Source of the DNA: Pseudomonas monteilii
Lineage (GTDB): Bacteria; Pseudomonadota; Gammaproteobacteria; Pseudomonadales; Pseudomonadaceae
Assembly: GCA_001534745.1 (NCBI GenBank)
Contig: CP013997.1
Span: 496,001-560,000, forward strand
Direction of reading: 5' to 3'
DNA: 64,000 nt
Position 1 is the stretch's first letter. Every line of letters starts with the position of its first letter. The notes under the pieces are model-generated. The model searched no databases, was not told where the DNA came from, and saw only the letters and a list, made by a program, of their open reading frames with translations. The position numbers and the translations under genes were made by a program. Positions 50,755-60,246 of the stretch are shown piece after piece.

Positions 50755-52218
50755 GTGAGCCAAGCGTTCGTTGTCGTTGATACCCCCGAGCAGGCCGTCG
50801 ACCGTCTCGCGGCGCTGCATGAACAAGCCACCGGTGCCCTCAGCCAGGCCCTGAAACGTTACCTCAAGGACCGCACCGAACCGGATGCCGACGAGCGTGC
50901 CCTGTACCGCTACCCGGCGCTGCGGCTGACCTACTACTGCCAGGGCGATGCGCCGGTCACCACGCGGGCCTACGCCAAGGTCCAGGTTGCCGGCACCTAC
51001 ACCGTGACCATCACCCAGCCCAAGGCCTTCCGCAACTACCTGCTCGAGCAGCTGCGCCCGCTGATGAGCGACTTCAGCGTCACCGTCGAAGTCGGTGCCA
51101 GCGCCCAGGACATTCCCTACCCGTACGTGGTCGAGCAGGGCGACGAGCTGGCCGGCAGCGGCATCACCGCTGCCCAGCTGGCGCGGGTATTCCCCAGCAC
51201 CGATCTGTCGGCGGCCACCGATGACATCGCCGACGGCCTGCACGACTGGGACGGCGCCGAGACCTTGCCGCTGGCGCTGTTCGACGCCGCGCGCGTGGAC
51301 TTCTCGCTGCGCCGCCTGGTGCACTACACCGGCAGCGACTGGCGCCACGTGCAGCCGTGGATCCTGCTGACCAACTACCACCGCTACGTCGACCAGTTCG
51401 TCGCCCATGGCCTGGAGCAGCTGCGCCAGGACCCGCGCTTCGTGCGCATGGTGCTGCCAGGCAACGTGGTGATCGAGAAGGACGTGCCGGAAGACCAGGT
51501 GCAGGCCCTGGTCGCCGGCGTGGTCTGGCACCGCTTCCAGATGCCGGCCTATCACCTGATCGCCGCCGACGGCGACGGCATCACCTTGGTCAACATCGGC
51601 GTCGGCCCGTCCAACGCCAAGAACATCACCGACCACCTGGCCGTGCTGCGGCCGCACTGCTGGCTGATGATCGGCCACTGCGGCGGCCTGCGCCAATCGC
51701 AGACCATCGGCGACTACGTGCTGGCGCACGCCTACATGCGCCGTGACGGCATCCTCGACCGCGTGGTGCCGCCGAACATCCCGATTCCGGCGCTGGCCGA
51801 GGTGCAGCTGGCCTTGCAGGAAGCGGCGGCGCAGATCACCGGCGAGCGGGGCGACCAGCTCAAGAAGCGTCTGCGCACCGGCACCGTGCTGACCTACGAC
51901 GACCGCAACTGGGAGCTGCGCTGGGCCCAGGAGCGTCCGCTGATCAACCTGTCGCGCGCCGTTGCCGTGGACATGGAAAGCGGCACCATCGCCGCCCAGG
52001 GCTATCGTCTGCGGGTGCCGTACGGCACCTTGCTGTGTGTCTCGGACAAACCGCTGCACAGCGAGATCAAGCTGCCCGGCTCGGCCAACGCCTTCTACAA
52101 CCGCGCCGTCAGCCAGCACCTGAAGATCGGCATTGCCGCCCTCGACCTGTTGCGCACCGAGCTGGATGCGCTGCATTCGCGTAAACTGCGCAGCTTCGAT
52201 GAGCCGCCGTTCCGCTGA
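50755..52218 (+). CDS. amn: AMP nucleosidase
   Basis: 487 residues from GTG 50755 with AGGAAA upstream. It hydrolyses AMP to adenine and ribose 5-phosphate. The C-terminal nucleoside-phosphorylase fold has GVGPSNAKNITDHLAVLRP, MIGHCGGLRQSQ, VAVDMESGTIAAQGYR and LLCVSDKPLHSE; the N-terminal half is the regulatory domain. Length fits the E. coli enzyme. Confidence 0.95.
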   Translation: MSQAFVVVDTPEQAVDRLAALHEQATGALSQALKRYLKDRTEPDADERALYRYPALRLTYYCQGDAPVTTRAYAKVQVAGTYTVTITQPKAFRNYLLEQLRPLMSDFSVTVEVGASAQDIPYPYVVEQGDELAGSGITAAQLARVFPSTDLSAATDDIADGLHDWDGAETLPLALFDAARVDFSLRRLVHYTGSDWRHVQPWILLTNYHRYVDQFVAHGLEQLRQDPRFVRMVLPGNVVIEKDVPEDQVQALVAGVVWHRFQMPAYHLIAADGDGITLVNIGVGPSNAKNITDHLAVLRPHCWLMIGHCGGLRQSQTIGDYVLAHAYMRRDGILDRVVPPNIPIPALAEVQLALQEAAAQITGERGDQLKKRLRTGTVLTYDDRNWELRWAQERPLINLSRAVAVDMESGTIAAQGYRLRVPYGTLLCVSDKPLHSEIKLPGSANAFYNRAVSQHLKIGIAALDLLRTELDALHSRKLRSFDEPPFR

Positions 52219-52224
52219 GGTTGC

Positions 52225-52848
52225 ATGCCACCGCCGTCCCGTCCCACGCCGCGTCGCCCCTCGACGCGGCCCACCGGCCCGCGCCGCCCGGCCAAGGCCG
52301 CCCCTGCTGAAACGCGGCTGATCCTGTTCAACAAGCCGTTCGACGTGCTGACGCAGTTCAGCGACGGCGAAGGGCGCGCCACGCTCAAGGACTACATCGA
52401 CGTGCCCGGTGTGTACCCGGCCGGTCGCCTGGACCGTGACAGCGAAGGCTTGCTGCTGCTGACCAACAACGGGCGCCTGCAGGCGCGCATCGCCGACCCC
52501 CGGCACAAATTGCCCAAGACCTACTGGGTGCAGGTGGAGGGCGAGCCTGACGACGAGCAGCTGCAGCGCCTGCGCGAGGGCGTGCAGCTCAACGATGGCC
52601 TCACCTTGCCCGCCGAGGCGCGGCGCCTGGACGAGCCGACCCTCTGGCCACGCAACCCGCCGGTGCGCTTTCGCAAGAGCGTGCCGACGCACTGGCTGGA
52701 ACTGGTCATCCGCGAAGGCCGCAACCGCCAGGTCCGGCGCATGACCGCTGCCGTCGGCCTGCCCACCCTGCGCCTGGTGCGCGTGCGCATCGGTGACTGG
52801 ACTATCGACGGGCTCGAGCCTGGGACGTGGCGGGAGGGTGAGGTCTAG
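52225..52848 (+). CDS. rluE: 23S rRNA pseudouridine-2457 synthase
   Basis: A 207-residue RsuA/RluE-type synthase: [20 protein letters not shown], the catalytic Asp in [17 protein letters not shown], and [23 protein letters not shown] basic Pro/Arg-rich N-terminus replaces an S4 domain, which fits RluE. It starts 6 bp after amn. Confidence 0.92.
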   Translation: MPPPSRPTPRRPSTRPTGPRRPAKAAPAETRLILFNKPFDVLTQFSDGEGRATLKDYIDVPGVYPAGRLDRDSEGLLLLTNNGRLQARIADPRHKLPKTYWVQVEGEPDDEQLQRLREGVQLNDGLTLPAEARRLDEPTLWPRNPPVRFRKSVPTHWLELVIREGRNRQVRRMTAAVGLPTLRLVRVRIGDWTIDGLEPGTWREGEV

Positions 52849-52867
52849 CGGCCGTTTGCAGCCGCCC

Positions 52868-53344
52868 TTACCGCAAGTGGGTCAGCGGCATCTCGGTGCT
52901 GGCCAGGACCTGGTTGAGCACGAAGCTCGAACGCACGCTGGTGACGCCTTCGATGCGGGTCAGGCTGCCTAGCAGCAGCTTCTGGTAATGATCCATGTCG
53001 GGCACCACGACCTTAAGCTGGTAGTCGGCGTCGATACCGGTCACCAAGCAGCATTCGAGCACCTGCGGCAGGCTGCGGATTGCCGCTTCGAAGGTTTCGA
53101 AGCGCTCGGGCGTGTGGCGGTCCATGCCGATCAGCACGTAGGCGGTCAGGCTCAGCCCCAGCTTCTTGCGGTCGAGCAGGGCGACCTGGCGAGCGATGTA
53201 GCCGTCGTCTTCCAGCTGCTTGACCCGGCGCGAGCACGGCGAGGGCGACAGGCCGATGCGTTCGGCCAGTTCCTGGTTGGAGATGCGCGCGTCGCGCTGC
53301 AATTCGGCAAGAATGCTCAGGTCGTAACGGTCAAGTTTGCTCAT
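52868..53344 (-). CDS. Lrp/AsnC-family transcriptional regulator
   Basis: 158 residues: an N-terminal helix-turn-helix (LDRYDLSILAELQRDARISN, AERIGLSPSPCSRRVKQLE) and a C-terminal RAM ligand domain (VTGIDADYQLKVVVPDMDHY). The target and ligand are not evident from position: it converges on rluE and is divergent from the candidate RNA at 53480. It is not the global Lrp by context alone. Confidence 0.9.
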   Translation of the reverse strand: MSKLDRYDLSILAELQRDARISNQELAERIGLSPSPCSRRVKQLEDDGYIARQVALLDRKKLGLSLTAYVLIGMDRHTPERFETFEAAIRSLPQVLECCLVTGIDADYQLKVVVPDMDHYQKLLLGSLTRIEGVTSVRSSFVLNQVLASTEMPLTHLR

Positions 53345-53479
53345 GGCAGAAGCCTTTTCTATCTGGATTGCGGCGAATTATTGATCTTGAGTCAAAAATT
53401 GCGCAAGTCATATTTAATCCAGCAATCTTAGCAATCCTCTGCCGCCGCCGATCCCTTATCGTTATCCACAGAATCACTG

Positions 53480-53660
53480 CCCGGACATCAGTCCACGGCG
53501 ACCGACCTTAGGCAGGCGGTTGCGGCCAGACGCTCCTACAGGCGTCGTCAGGCCCCCGGGCTACGCCCCGTCCAGAAGACGAGGCGAGGTGAGCCGACGC
53601 CACAAGCGTCGAGCACGGACTCTATCTTCCAGAAGGGAGGCCCTCGGGCCTCCCTTTTTT
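53480..53660 (+). ncRNA. Candidate structured small RNA ending in a strong terminator
   Basis: This lies between divergent genes, with no open frame resembling a protein. Seen in order: hairpin GACGC(tcctacag)GCGTC, hairpin CGCCCCGTC(cagaa)GACGAGGCG with one mismatch, hairpin GACGC(cacaa)GCGTC, then a GGGAGGCC/GGCCTCCC terminator with TTTTTT. A TTGAGT-18 bp-TATTTA promoter-like pair lies near 53390-53420. I do not recognise an Rfam family. The 5' end is unknown. Confidence 0.45.
53635..53660 (+). terminator. Rho-independent terminator
   Basis: GGGAGGCC (53635-53642), a 4-base loop, GGCCTCCC (53647-53654), then six T. No gene ends upstream on this strand after rluE (52848), which points to a small RNA. 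Confidence 0.9.
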
Positions 53661-53742
53661 CATGCCTGAAATTCGTCTGCATGCGCTGGCGGCGTTATAG
53701 ACTGCGCCTTAATCGAACCATCTCCCTATCGAGGGCAATTCC

Positions 53743-54549
53743 ATGACGTCGCGTGTATGGCAGTGGGCGGCACTGACGGTGTGTTGCATGGCCAGCGGTA
53801 TGCCCGCCTGGGCCCAGGACCCGAATGCCGGCCCCGGTCCCGGCCACTCCCCGTTGCAGTCGCGCGACGAAGTGCGCCAGACCCAGCCGCCGCGTCCCGG
53901 GTATTACCAGGACATTCCACGGCGTCCGGGCGATGGGCGCGGCTGGCAGGCAGGCGGCCCCGGGCAACGTCCTGGCGACGGGTGGGGAGGGCGGCCTGGC
54001 GAGCCTGGAGATGGCTGGGGGCCAGGGCCGCGCTATCGTCCGGGCCAGGCCATCGGGCAGTTTCCCGATCGCTACTGGAGAGTGCCCTATCGTGGGCGGG
54101 AGTATTTCTTCTCGGGGGGCTACTGGTACCAGCCCCAGGGACCGGGCTACGTCGTGGTGCGTCCGCCATTCGGCGCGCGGGTCGGCTACCTGCCGCCCTA
54201 TGCCCGTGAAGTGTGGGCGGGCGGTACATTGCTCTACGGGGTGGCCGACGCCTACTACCAGTACCAGCCCGAGAGCGGGGAATACGTGGTGGTCGACCCG
54301 GCCCAGGTGGGGCAGGTGTCGGCGGGCGCCGAGGGGCAGGGCAACGGCTACGACGTCATCGCCTACCCGGCGCAGGGGCAGCCGCCGCAACAGCAGGAGC
54401 AGGATCGCTATCAGTGCCATCGCTGGGCGGTGGAGCAGTCGGGGTTCGACCCGGCCGGTGCCGGGTATGCACCACCCGGTGACGGCGTGCAGGTGTACAG
54501 GCGAGCGCTGGGGGCGTGCCTGAGCGGGCGCGGTTACAGCGTCAATTGA
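53743..54549 (+). CDS. Secreted Gly/Pro-rich protein (DUF6515-like)
   Basis: 268 residues. A Sec signal ends PAWA|QDPN. A Pro/Gly-rich segment (about 27-100) contains repeated PGDGWG motifs. A beta-rich middle follows (DRYWRVPYRGREYFFSGGYW, GARVGYLPPYAREVWAGG), and the C-terminal RYQCHRWAVEQSGFDP motif is common in Pseudomonas envelope proteins. Function unknown; probably periplasmic or outer-membrane associated. GAGGG precedes the start. Confidence 0.82.
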   Translation: MTSRVWQWAALTVCCMASGMPAWAQDPNAGPGPGHSPLQSRDEVRQTQPPRPGYYQDIPRRPGDGRGWQAGGPGQRPGDGWGGRPGEPGDGWGPGPRYRPGQAIGQFPDRYWRVPYRGREYFFSGGYWYQPQGPGYVVVRPPFGARVGYLPPYAREVWAGGTLLYGVADAYYQYQPESGEYVVVDPAQVGQVSAGAEGQGNGYDVIAYPAQGQPPQQQEQDRYQCHRWAVEQSGFDPAGAGYAPPGDGVQVYRRALGACLSGRGYSVN

Positions 54550-54599
54550 GGTGTGGCGGCGGTATCATGTCGCTGACCTGTTCGGGTTGACTGCCGCCA

Positions 54600-54860
54600 C
54601 CCCATCGCTGGTTTTACGGCCCCTGCGGGCCCGATCGCGGCACAGGGGCCGCTCCCACAGATGACCGCGGTGGCCTGCAACATCGTGGTGGGACTACGGG
54701 TGTAGAAGCAGCCCCTGTGCCGCGATCGGCCCATATCGGCACTTGGCAGAACCCTAGAATCTCCCACAGATGACCGCGATAGCCTGCAACCCTGCGGTGT
54801 GGGCTACGGGTGTAGGAGCGGCCCCAGTGCCGCGATCGGCCCCGCAGGGGCCGTAAAATC
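54600..54860. repeat. Two class-1 REP composites and a junction resembling the IS110 tip
   Basis: Two composites (spacer gcctgcaac...tacgggtgtag) lie in tandem. Between them, 54728-54767 reads ggcccatatcggcacttggc then agaaccctagaatctcccac, which resembles the transposase-downstream end of the IS (cgcttggcaattaccatagaatctcccac). 54550-54906 holds no gene. Confidence 0.75.
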
Positions 54861-54906
54861 AGCGATCCCGCTCATACCGGCACACACTGCCCACCCAGCC
54901 CCCACC

Positions 54907-55776
54907 TCACACCGGATCCGCATGCACCATCACATCGGCCTGTGGATAACGCGCCCTTATCCGCGCCGACGCCTCCACGCACAACGCATGCGCCTCATGC
55001 AACGGCAACTCCCCCGGCAACTCCAGGTGCACCTGAACGAACCACCGGTGCCCCGACACCCGCGTGCGCAGGTCATGCGCGCCCACCACACCCGGCAGCC
55101 CACACACCAACGCGCGCATGGCCTCGGACACCTCACTGGGCAGTTCCTTGTCCATCAGGATGCCGCCACTCTCCCGCGCGATCTGCACCGCACTCCAGAA
55201 GATGTACACCGCGATCCCCAGGCCGAACAGCGCATCGAGCTGTGGCCAACCGAAACGCGCCAGCAGCAGGGCGACCAGGATGCTGCCGTTGAGCAGCAGG
55301 TCGGAGCGGTAATGCAGCGAGTCGGCACGGATGGCCGTCGAGCCGGTGACGCGCACGACCTTGCGCTGAAACGCCAGCAACCCCACCGTCAACACCAGCG
55401 ACAGCAGCATCACGCCGATACCGGCCGTGGTATTGCCCAGCGGCGCGGGCGACTGCAAGCGCTCCACCGCCTGCACGGCGATGATCACCGCACTGGCACC
55501 GATGAACAGCGCCTGGGCCATCCCGGCCAAGGCCTCGGCCTTGCCATGCCCGTAGCGATGGTCGTCATCGGCGGGGCGCAAGGCGTACTGCACTGCCAGC
55601 AGGTTGAGCAGGGACGCCACCGCGTCCAGCGCCGAGTCGGTCAACCCGGCCAGCAGGCTGACCGAATCACTGAACCACCAGGCCAGCGCCTTGCTGATCA
55701 CCAGCACGCAGGCCACCGTGAGCGACGCCCGCGTGGCCAGTCGCAGCAGGCGCTGGTGCTCGGCGCTCGGGGTCAT
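54907..55776 (-). CDS. fieF: Cation-diffusion-facilitator efflux transporter (FieF type)
   Basis: A 289-residue CDF transporter with six membrane segments. It aligns with E. coli FieF: SLLAGLTDSALDAVASLLN (metal-site Asp residues), RPADDDHRYGHGKAEALA, HYRSDLLLNG (His/Asp metal site) and cytosolic GAHDLRTRVSG. It exports Zn/Fe in exchange for protons. Confidence 0.92.
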   Translation of the reverse strand: MTPSAEHQRLLRLATRASLTVACVLVISKALAWWFSDSVSLLAGLTDSALDAVASLLNLLAVQYALRPADDDHRYGHGKAEALAGMAQALFIGASAVIIAVQAVERLQSPAPLGNTTAGIGVMLLSLVLTVGLLAFQRKVVRVTGSTAIRADSLHYRSDLLLNGSILVALLLARFGWPQLDALFGLGIAVYIFWSAVQIARESGGILMDKELPSEVSEAMRALVCGLPGVVGAHDLRTRVSGHRWFVQVHLELPGELPLHEAHALCVEASARIRARYPQADVMVHADPV

Positions 55777-55801
55777 GCCCAGGCTCCGCGCCGTGACGGG
55801 A

Positions 55802-56212
55802 TCATGCCGCCGGCACCGTGTTCAGCGCCGCCAGCTGCTCGACGCTGCCGCGCTGCTGGATCAGCCGCGGATCGTCCAGCGGCAGGCGCTGGCCCAGCTC
55901 GGCCTCGAGGATCGCCTGCAGCTTGAGCCTGTCCACCTGGCCATCGGCATTGATCGCCGGTCGCAAGGTGGCCGGGTCGACCTGCGCCGTGACGCCGCCC
56001 GGGTAGTAGATGGCGCCCGTGGCGAAATCGATGCCGAAGGCGATCAACCCCGGGATCACGTAGAAGAGCAGGCCGACCGCGTCCAGGGCCACGATCACCG
56101 GGTCGACCCGGCCATCGATCTGACCGCGACGATCGGGGTAGAACAAGGTGCCACAGGCGGTCAGTTGCGTGGCGATCAGGGCGCCACCGATCAGGCGAGT
56201 GGGAATGCGCAT
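55802..56212 (-). CDS. Small lipoprotein, conserved hypothetical
   Basis: 136 residues. Lipoprotein signal IATQLTAC|GTLFYP. One hydrophobic stretch (ALDAVGLLFYVIPGLIAFGID) follows, with a helical C-terminus rich in Leu/Gln. Similar Pseudomonas proteins are often misannotated as polyribonucleotide nucleotidyltransferase, which this is not. Function unknown. Confidence 0.75.
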   Translation of the reverse strand: MRIPTRLIGGALIATQLTACGTLFYPDRRGQIDGRVDPVIVALDAVGLLFYVIPGLIAFGIDFATGAIYYPGGVTAQVDPATLRPAINADGQVDRLKLQAILEAELGQRLPLDDPRLIQQRGSVEQLAALNTVPAA

Positions 56213-56329
56213 GGGAGTCTCCGCGAAAAAGGGCGCAACGAGGCGGGCAAACGCCGGCCTCCGTGAATGGGACCGTGACGAGTCAGGCCCGGTTCGCCGT
56301 TATACTGGTCCGCTCGCCTGAGGACCACT

Positions 56330-58852
56330 ATGATTTCACTACCGATCGATACCGTGTTGCCCGCGCTGCGCCAAGCCCTCGAGGCACGCCATGAAGTCGT
56401 ACTCGAAGCGCCGCCGGGCGCCGGCAAGACCACCCGCGTGCCGCTGGCCCTGCTCGATGCACCCTGGCTGCAGGGCCAGACCATCGTCATGCTCGAACCC
56501 CGCCGCCTGGCCGCCCGCGCCGCCGCCGAGCGCATGGCCAGCGAGCTGGGCGAACGGGTCGGTGAAACGGTCGGCTACCGCATTCGGCTGGACAGCAAGG
56601 TCGGGCCGAACACGCGGATCGAGGTGGTCACCGAAGGCATCCTGACTCGCCGCCTGCAGGACGATCCGGCGCTGGAAGGCGTGGGGCTGGTGATCTTCGA
56701 CGAGTTCCACCTGCGCAACCTGGACGCCGACCTGGCCCTGGCCCTGGCGCTCAACGGCCGCGAGCTGTTGCGCGAGGATCAGCCGCTCAAGGTCCTGTTG
56801 ATGTCCGCGACCCTGGAGGGCGAACGCCTGTCGCGCCTGCTCGACGACGCGCCGATCGTCACCAGCGAAGGGCGCATGCACCCGGTCGACATCCGCTGGG
56901 GGCGGCCGACGCAGCCGGGCGAATTCATCGAGCCACGGGTGGTGCAGGCCTGCCTGGAGGCGCTCGACGAGCAGACCGGCAGCCTGCTGGTGTTTCTGCC
57001 GGGCCAGGCCGAGATCCGCCGGGTACAACAGGCCCTGGACGAGGCGCTGGGCCAGACGCCCCAGGTGCAGGTCTGCCCGCTGCACGGTGAACTCGACCTG
57101 AACGCGCAACGGGCAGCGATCGACCCGGCGCCGCCCGGACAGCGCAAAGTGGTGCTGGCCACCAACCTGGCCGAGACCAGCATCACCATCGAAGGCGTGC
57201 GGGTGGTCATCGACGCCGGACTGGAGCGCACGCCACGTTTCGACCCACGCAGTGGCATGACCCGCCTCGATACCCAGCGCATTTCACGGGCCAGCGCCAC
57301 CCAGCGCGCCGGCCGGGCCGGACGGGTGGAGCCGGGCGTGTGCTACCGGCTGTGGTCACAGGCCCAGCACGAACAGATGGCCGCCTTCAGCGCGGCCGAA
57401 ATCCTCCAGGCCGACCTGGCCGGGCTGGCCCTGCAGCTGGCCCGTTGGGGCGTCGAGCCGGACCAGCTGACCTGGCTCGACGCGCCGCCCGGCGCCGCCT
57501 TCGCCCAGGCCCGCGACCTGCTCGAACGCCTCGGCGCGTTGCAGCCCGAGGGCGGTCTGTCCCGCCATGGCCAGGCCATGGCCGAACTGCCCGCGCACCC
57601 GCGTATCGCCCACGTGCTGCTGCGCGGCCACGCCCTGGGCCTGACCCAGCAGGCCTGCGACCTGGCCGCCTTGCTGGGCGAGCGCGACATCCTGCGCGGC
57701 GGCGGGGCGGACGTGCACAGCCGGCTGGCCCTGCTCGCAGGCGATCAACGCCTACCCCGAGGCACGCAGGGCAGCACCCAGCGCGCCCGACAACTGGCCC
57801 GGCAGTACCGCGCACACCTGCGCGGCGCCTCCGGCGACAGCGTGAAAGACCCAGAGCATCCACGGTGGACCGGCTGCCTGCTGGCGCTGGCCTACCCTGA
57901 CCGCGTTGCACGCCAGCGCCAGGCCGGCGGCGGCGACTACCGCTTGGCGAACGGCCGCGCCGCGCAGTTCGGCGAGCCCGACGCGCTGATGAAGCACGCC
58001 TGGCTCGCCATCGCCGACCTGGGCAGCCGCCAGGGCCAGCGCGAAGAACGCATCTACCTGGCCGCCGACCTCGACCCGGCGCTGTTCGAGACCGTCCTGG
58101 GCGAACAGGTGCGCCAAGTCGACATTCTGGAATGGGACGAACGCGAAGGGGCCTTGCGCGCCGAACGCCAACGCAAGGTCGGCGAACTGGTGCTCGACCG
58201 CCAGCCCTTGCCCGACCTGGACGCCGACGCACGCGCCCAGGCCCTAGCCGGACTGGTCCGCCGCAAGGGCCTCGAGCTGCTGCCCTGGACTCCGGAGCTG
58301 CGCCAGTGGCAAGCCCGCGTGGCACTGCTGCGCAGCCTCGACCTCGCCCAGACCGGCACCAGCGACTGGCCCGACCTGAGCGACACGGCCTTGCTCGCCT
58401 CGCTGGAGCAGTGGTTGGCGCCCTATCTGGGCAAAGTCACCCGACTGAGCCATTTCGCCCAGCTCGACCTGTCCTCGATCCTGCGCAACCTGCTGCCCTG
58501 GCCCCTGCCGCAGCAGCTGGACAACCAGGCCCCACAGACCCTGGCGGTGCCCTCGGGGTCGAACATCCGCATCGACTACAGCGAACAGCCCCCCGTGCTG
58601 GCCGTGCGCTTGCAGGAACTGTTCGGCCTGGCCGAGACGCCGCGCATCGCGGGTGGCCGTCAGGTGCTCAAGTTGCACCTGCTGTCACCGGGGCGCCGGC
58701 CTGTGCAGGTGACCCAGGACCTGGCAAGCTTCTGGCGCACGACCTATGACGAGGTGAAGAAGGATTTGAAGGGGCGGTATCCGAAGCATGACTGGCCGGA
58801 CGATCCGTTGGTGGCGGAGGCGACGGCGCGGGCGAAGCCGAGGAAGGTTTGA
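56330..58852 (+). CDS. hrpB: ATP-dependent helicase HrpB (DEAH)
   Basis: 840 residues. Motif I GAGKTTRVP, motif II as DEFH in VIFDEFHLRNLDAD, SAT in LLMSATLEG, ATNLAETSITIEGV and QRAGRAGR, then HA2/OB-like and the HrpB C-terminal domain (SFWRTTYDEVKKDLKGRYPKHDWP). RNA substrates are unknown. A possible -10 TATACT is at 56301. Confidence 0.96.
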   Translation: MISLPIDTVLPALRQALEARHEVVLEAPPGAGKTTRVPLALLDAPWLQGQTIVMLEPRRLAARAAAERMASELGERVGETVGYRIRLDSKVGPNTRIEVVTEGILTRRLQDDPALEGVGLVIFDEFHLRNLDADLALALALNGRELLREDQPLKVLLMSATLEGERLSRLLDDAPIVTSEGRMHPVDIRWGRPTQPGEFIEPRVVQACLEALDEQTGSLLVFLPGQAEIRRVQQALDEALGQTPQVQVCPLHGELDLNAQRAAIDPAPPGQRKVVLATNLAETSITIEGVRVVIDAGLERTPRFDPRSGMTRLDTQRISRASATQRAGRAGRVEPGVCYRLWSQAQHEQMAAFSAAEILQADLAGLALQLARWGVEPDQLTWLDAPPGAAFAQARDLLERLGALQPEGGLSRHGQAMAELPAHPRIAHVLLRGHALGLTQQACDLAALLGERDILRGGGADVHSRLALLAGDQRLPRGTQGSTQRARQLARQYRAHLRGASGDSVKDPEHPRWTGCLLALAYPDRVARQRQAGGGDYRLANGRAAQFGEPDALMKHAWLAIADLGSRQGQREERIYLAADLDPALFETVLGEQVRQVDILEWDEREGALRAERQRKVGELVLDRQPLPDLDADARAQALAGLVRRKGLELLPWTPELRQWQARVALLRSLDLAQTGTSDWPDLSDTALLASLEQWLAPYLGKVTRLSHFAQLDLSSILRNLLPWPLPQQLDNQAPQTLAVPSGSNIRIDYSEQPPVLAVRLQELFGLAETPRIAGGRQVLKLHLLSPGRRPVQVTQDLASFWRTTYDEVKKDLKGRYPKHDWPDDPLVAEATARAKPRKV

Positions 58853-58997
58853 GGGGCGGCGGGGTGTTTCAGATGGCGCGTTGGGGGAGGGGTGGATTTG
58901 ATGCCGACTGGGGTTCTGGAGTGCCGAGGTGGGAGGGTGTTTCAGAGGTGCCGTATGGGGCAGATGCATCGGGAGAGCTTGATCGTAATATGATCAT

Positions 58998-59120
58998 CAG
59001 CTCGTCGGCAGGCAACGTCGAGGCGAACTGTCAGGCTTTGCGCTTTATGGCGTCATAGCCAAAGCGATTGGTGAGCTTGTCCTGGCTACGGTAGCCCTCG
59101 CGGTGCAGCTCGTTACGTCA
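58998..59120 (-). pseudogene. Degenerate rhs core fragment
   Basis: The minus-strand translation gives GYDAIKRKA*QFASTLPADEL, clearly related to FGYDATGRKAWQYASTLPADK of the second fragment at 60417-60545; the Trp codon has become TGA. It marks the left side of the island. The rest of 58853-59276 has no gene I can support. Confidence 0.75.
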
Positions 59121-59276
59121 TGTTTGCTTCTATCACTGAATTTGTAGAACTTCATGGCAGCGCTCTCACCTCAAACTATTTCGTTGGTACGGTCGCACGC
59201 CTGAAGGATGCTCATGTTGGACGTAAAATTTGATCTGGCATCAAACCTACAATCTAAAGAGCGCCTTTAAGATGTG

Positions 59277-59774
59277 CTATTGTTCGTCCCTGTCCCCATG
59301 CAAGGTAATCAACTCCAGAATCTGTCCGGCGTATTTTTTTGCATGAGGAATCCTGGATAGCTTTAAATAGGCAAGTAGTTTTTCTGGGGATTCTGTTCCC
59401 AAGAGGTACTCAATTGTATTGGTCAGTAAAAAACCTTGAGAATAAGTGCCAGCTGAAATTGTTTTGCTTCTGTCATGCGATTCAGGCTCCTCCCCTGGAG
59501 GGTACTCTCCATCATTTTCATCGTCACTAGACATCAAGTTAAGCTTTGCAATCGAGTAGCTGATTATTTGCTGACCGTTTTCACCTAAAGTGCGAGATAT
59601 GTCTCCAGCGTCAATTTGTGCTCTTGCAAGTTTAGCCAGATCAAGATTGGCGAGCACGTCCTCGTACGCGGGCTCAATCTTGATATTCGCTATGCCCTTT
59701 ATTTTAAGTAGCCCATCCTGGTAAGTATCAGAAGCCACCAGTGCTTGTACTTCGTGTAAACTGTCAGCTGCCAT
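59277..59774 (-). CDS. Unknown 165-aa protein, candidate immunity gene
   Basis: ATG 59774 follows GAGG. It is an acidic soluble protein with predicted helices and an acidic linker (SSDDENDGEYPPGEEPESHD, about 80-100). There is no signal peptide and I do not recognise a family. Lower GC than the core genes and a position between two rhs fragments suggest an orphan Rhs immunity gene. That is inference from context. Confidence 0.6.
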   Translation of the reverse strand: MAADSLHEVQALVASDTYQDGLLKIKGIANIKIEPAYEDVLANLDLAKLARAQIDAGDISRTLGENGQQIISYSIAKLNLMSSDDENDGEYPPGEEPESHDRSKTISAGTYSQGFLLTNTIEYLLGTESPEKLLAYLKLSRIPHAKKYAGQILELITLHGDRDEQ

Positions 59775-59897
59775 GCGTCAACCTCGTTAACAACCTTGAT
59801 CAAACATCCCGCAGTATCCGCAGCTTTCGCCATAGGAAGCGCTTCTGCTCGGCCAGAGTACTGATCTTAACCCGAGCCAGCGCTTACGCTCGCCGGT

Positions 59898-60212
59898 TCA
59901 CTTGCCGCGCAGTGACGCTAGCGCCTTTTCTAGCGTAGACAGGTTTTTTACATCTCCACCAGTATCCAGATAGTTAAACCAGGCCGGAATGGCTTTTTTG
60001 AACAACTCAATGGCTTCGCTACTCGAATCGGAAGCGTTTAACACAAAGTCTTGCCTTAGGTTTCCCGAGGCATCGAAGGGATTGACGTAAATTAATTCTT
60101 CGCTTTTTAAGAAGTCCATCAAGTTCGTGAGTTGCTCCCGCACCATGCCCTTGTAGTCTTCGTTTTTGTTTCTGCTCATGAGCATGGGTACGCTGCAAAG
60201 TTTAAAGTCCAT
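59898..60212 (-). CDS. Unknown 104-aa protein, candidate immunity gene
   Basis: ATG 60212 follows GGGAGAA, a good ribosome site (the frame is open to 60245). It starts MDFKLCSVPMLMSRNKNEDY and is soluble, mixed-charge and helical, ending STLEKALASLRGK. No family is recognised. It lies just downstream of the rhs fragment at 60247-60762, the slot where Rhs immunity genes sit. Confidence 0.6.
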   Translation of the reverse strand: MDFKLCSVPMLMSRNKNEDYKGMVREQLTNLMDFLKSEELIYVNPFDASGNLRQDFVLNASDSSSEAIELFKKAIPAWFNYLDTGGDVKNLSTLEKALASLRGK

Positions 60213-60246
60213 GGTTTCTCCCTGTCCAATGAAGTCGTATAGCATC

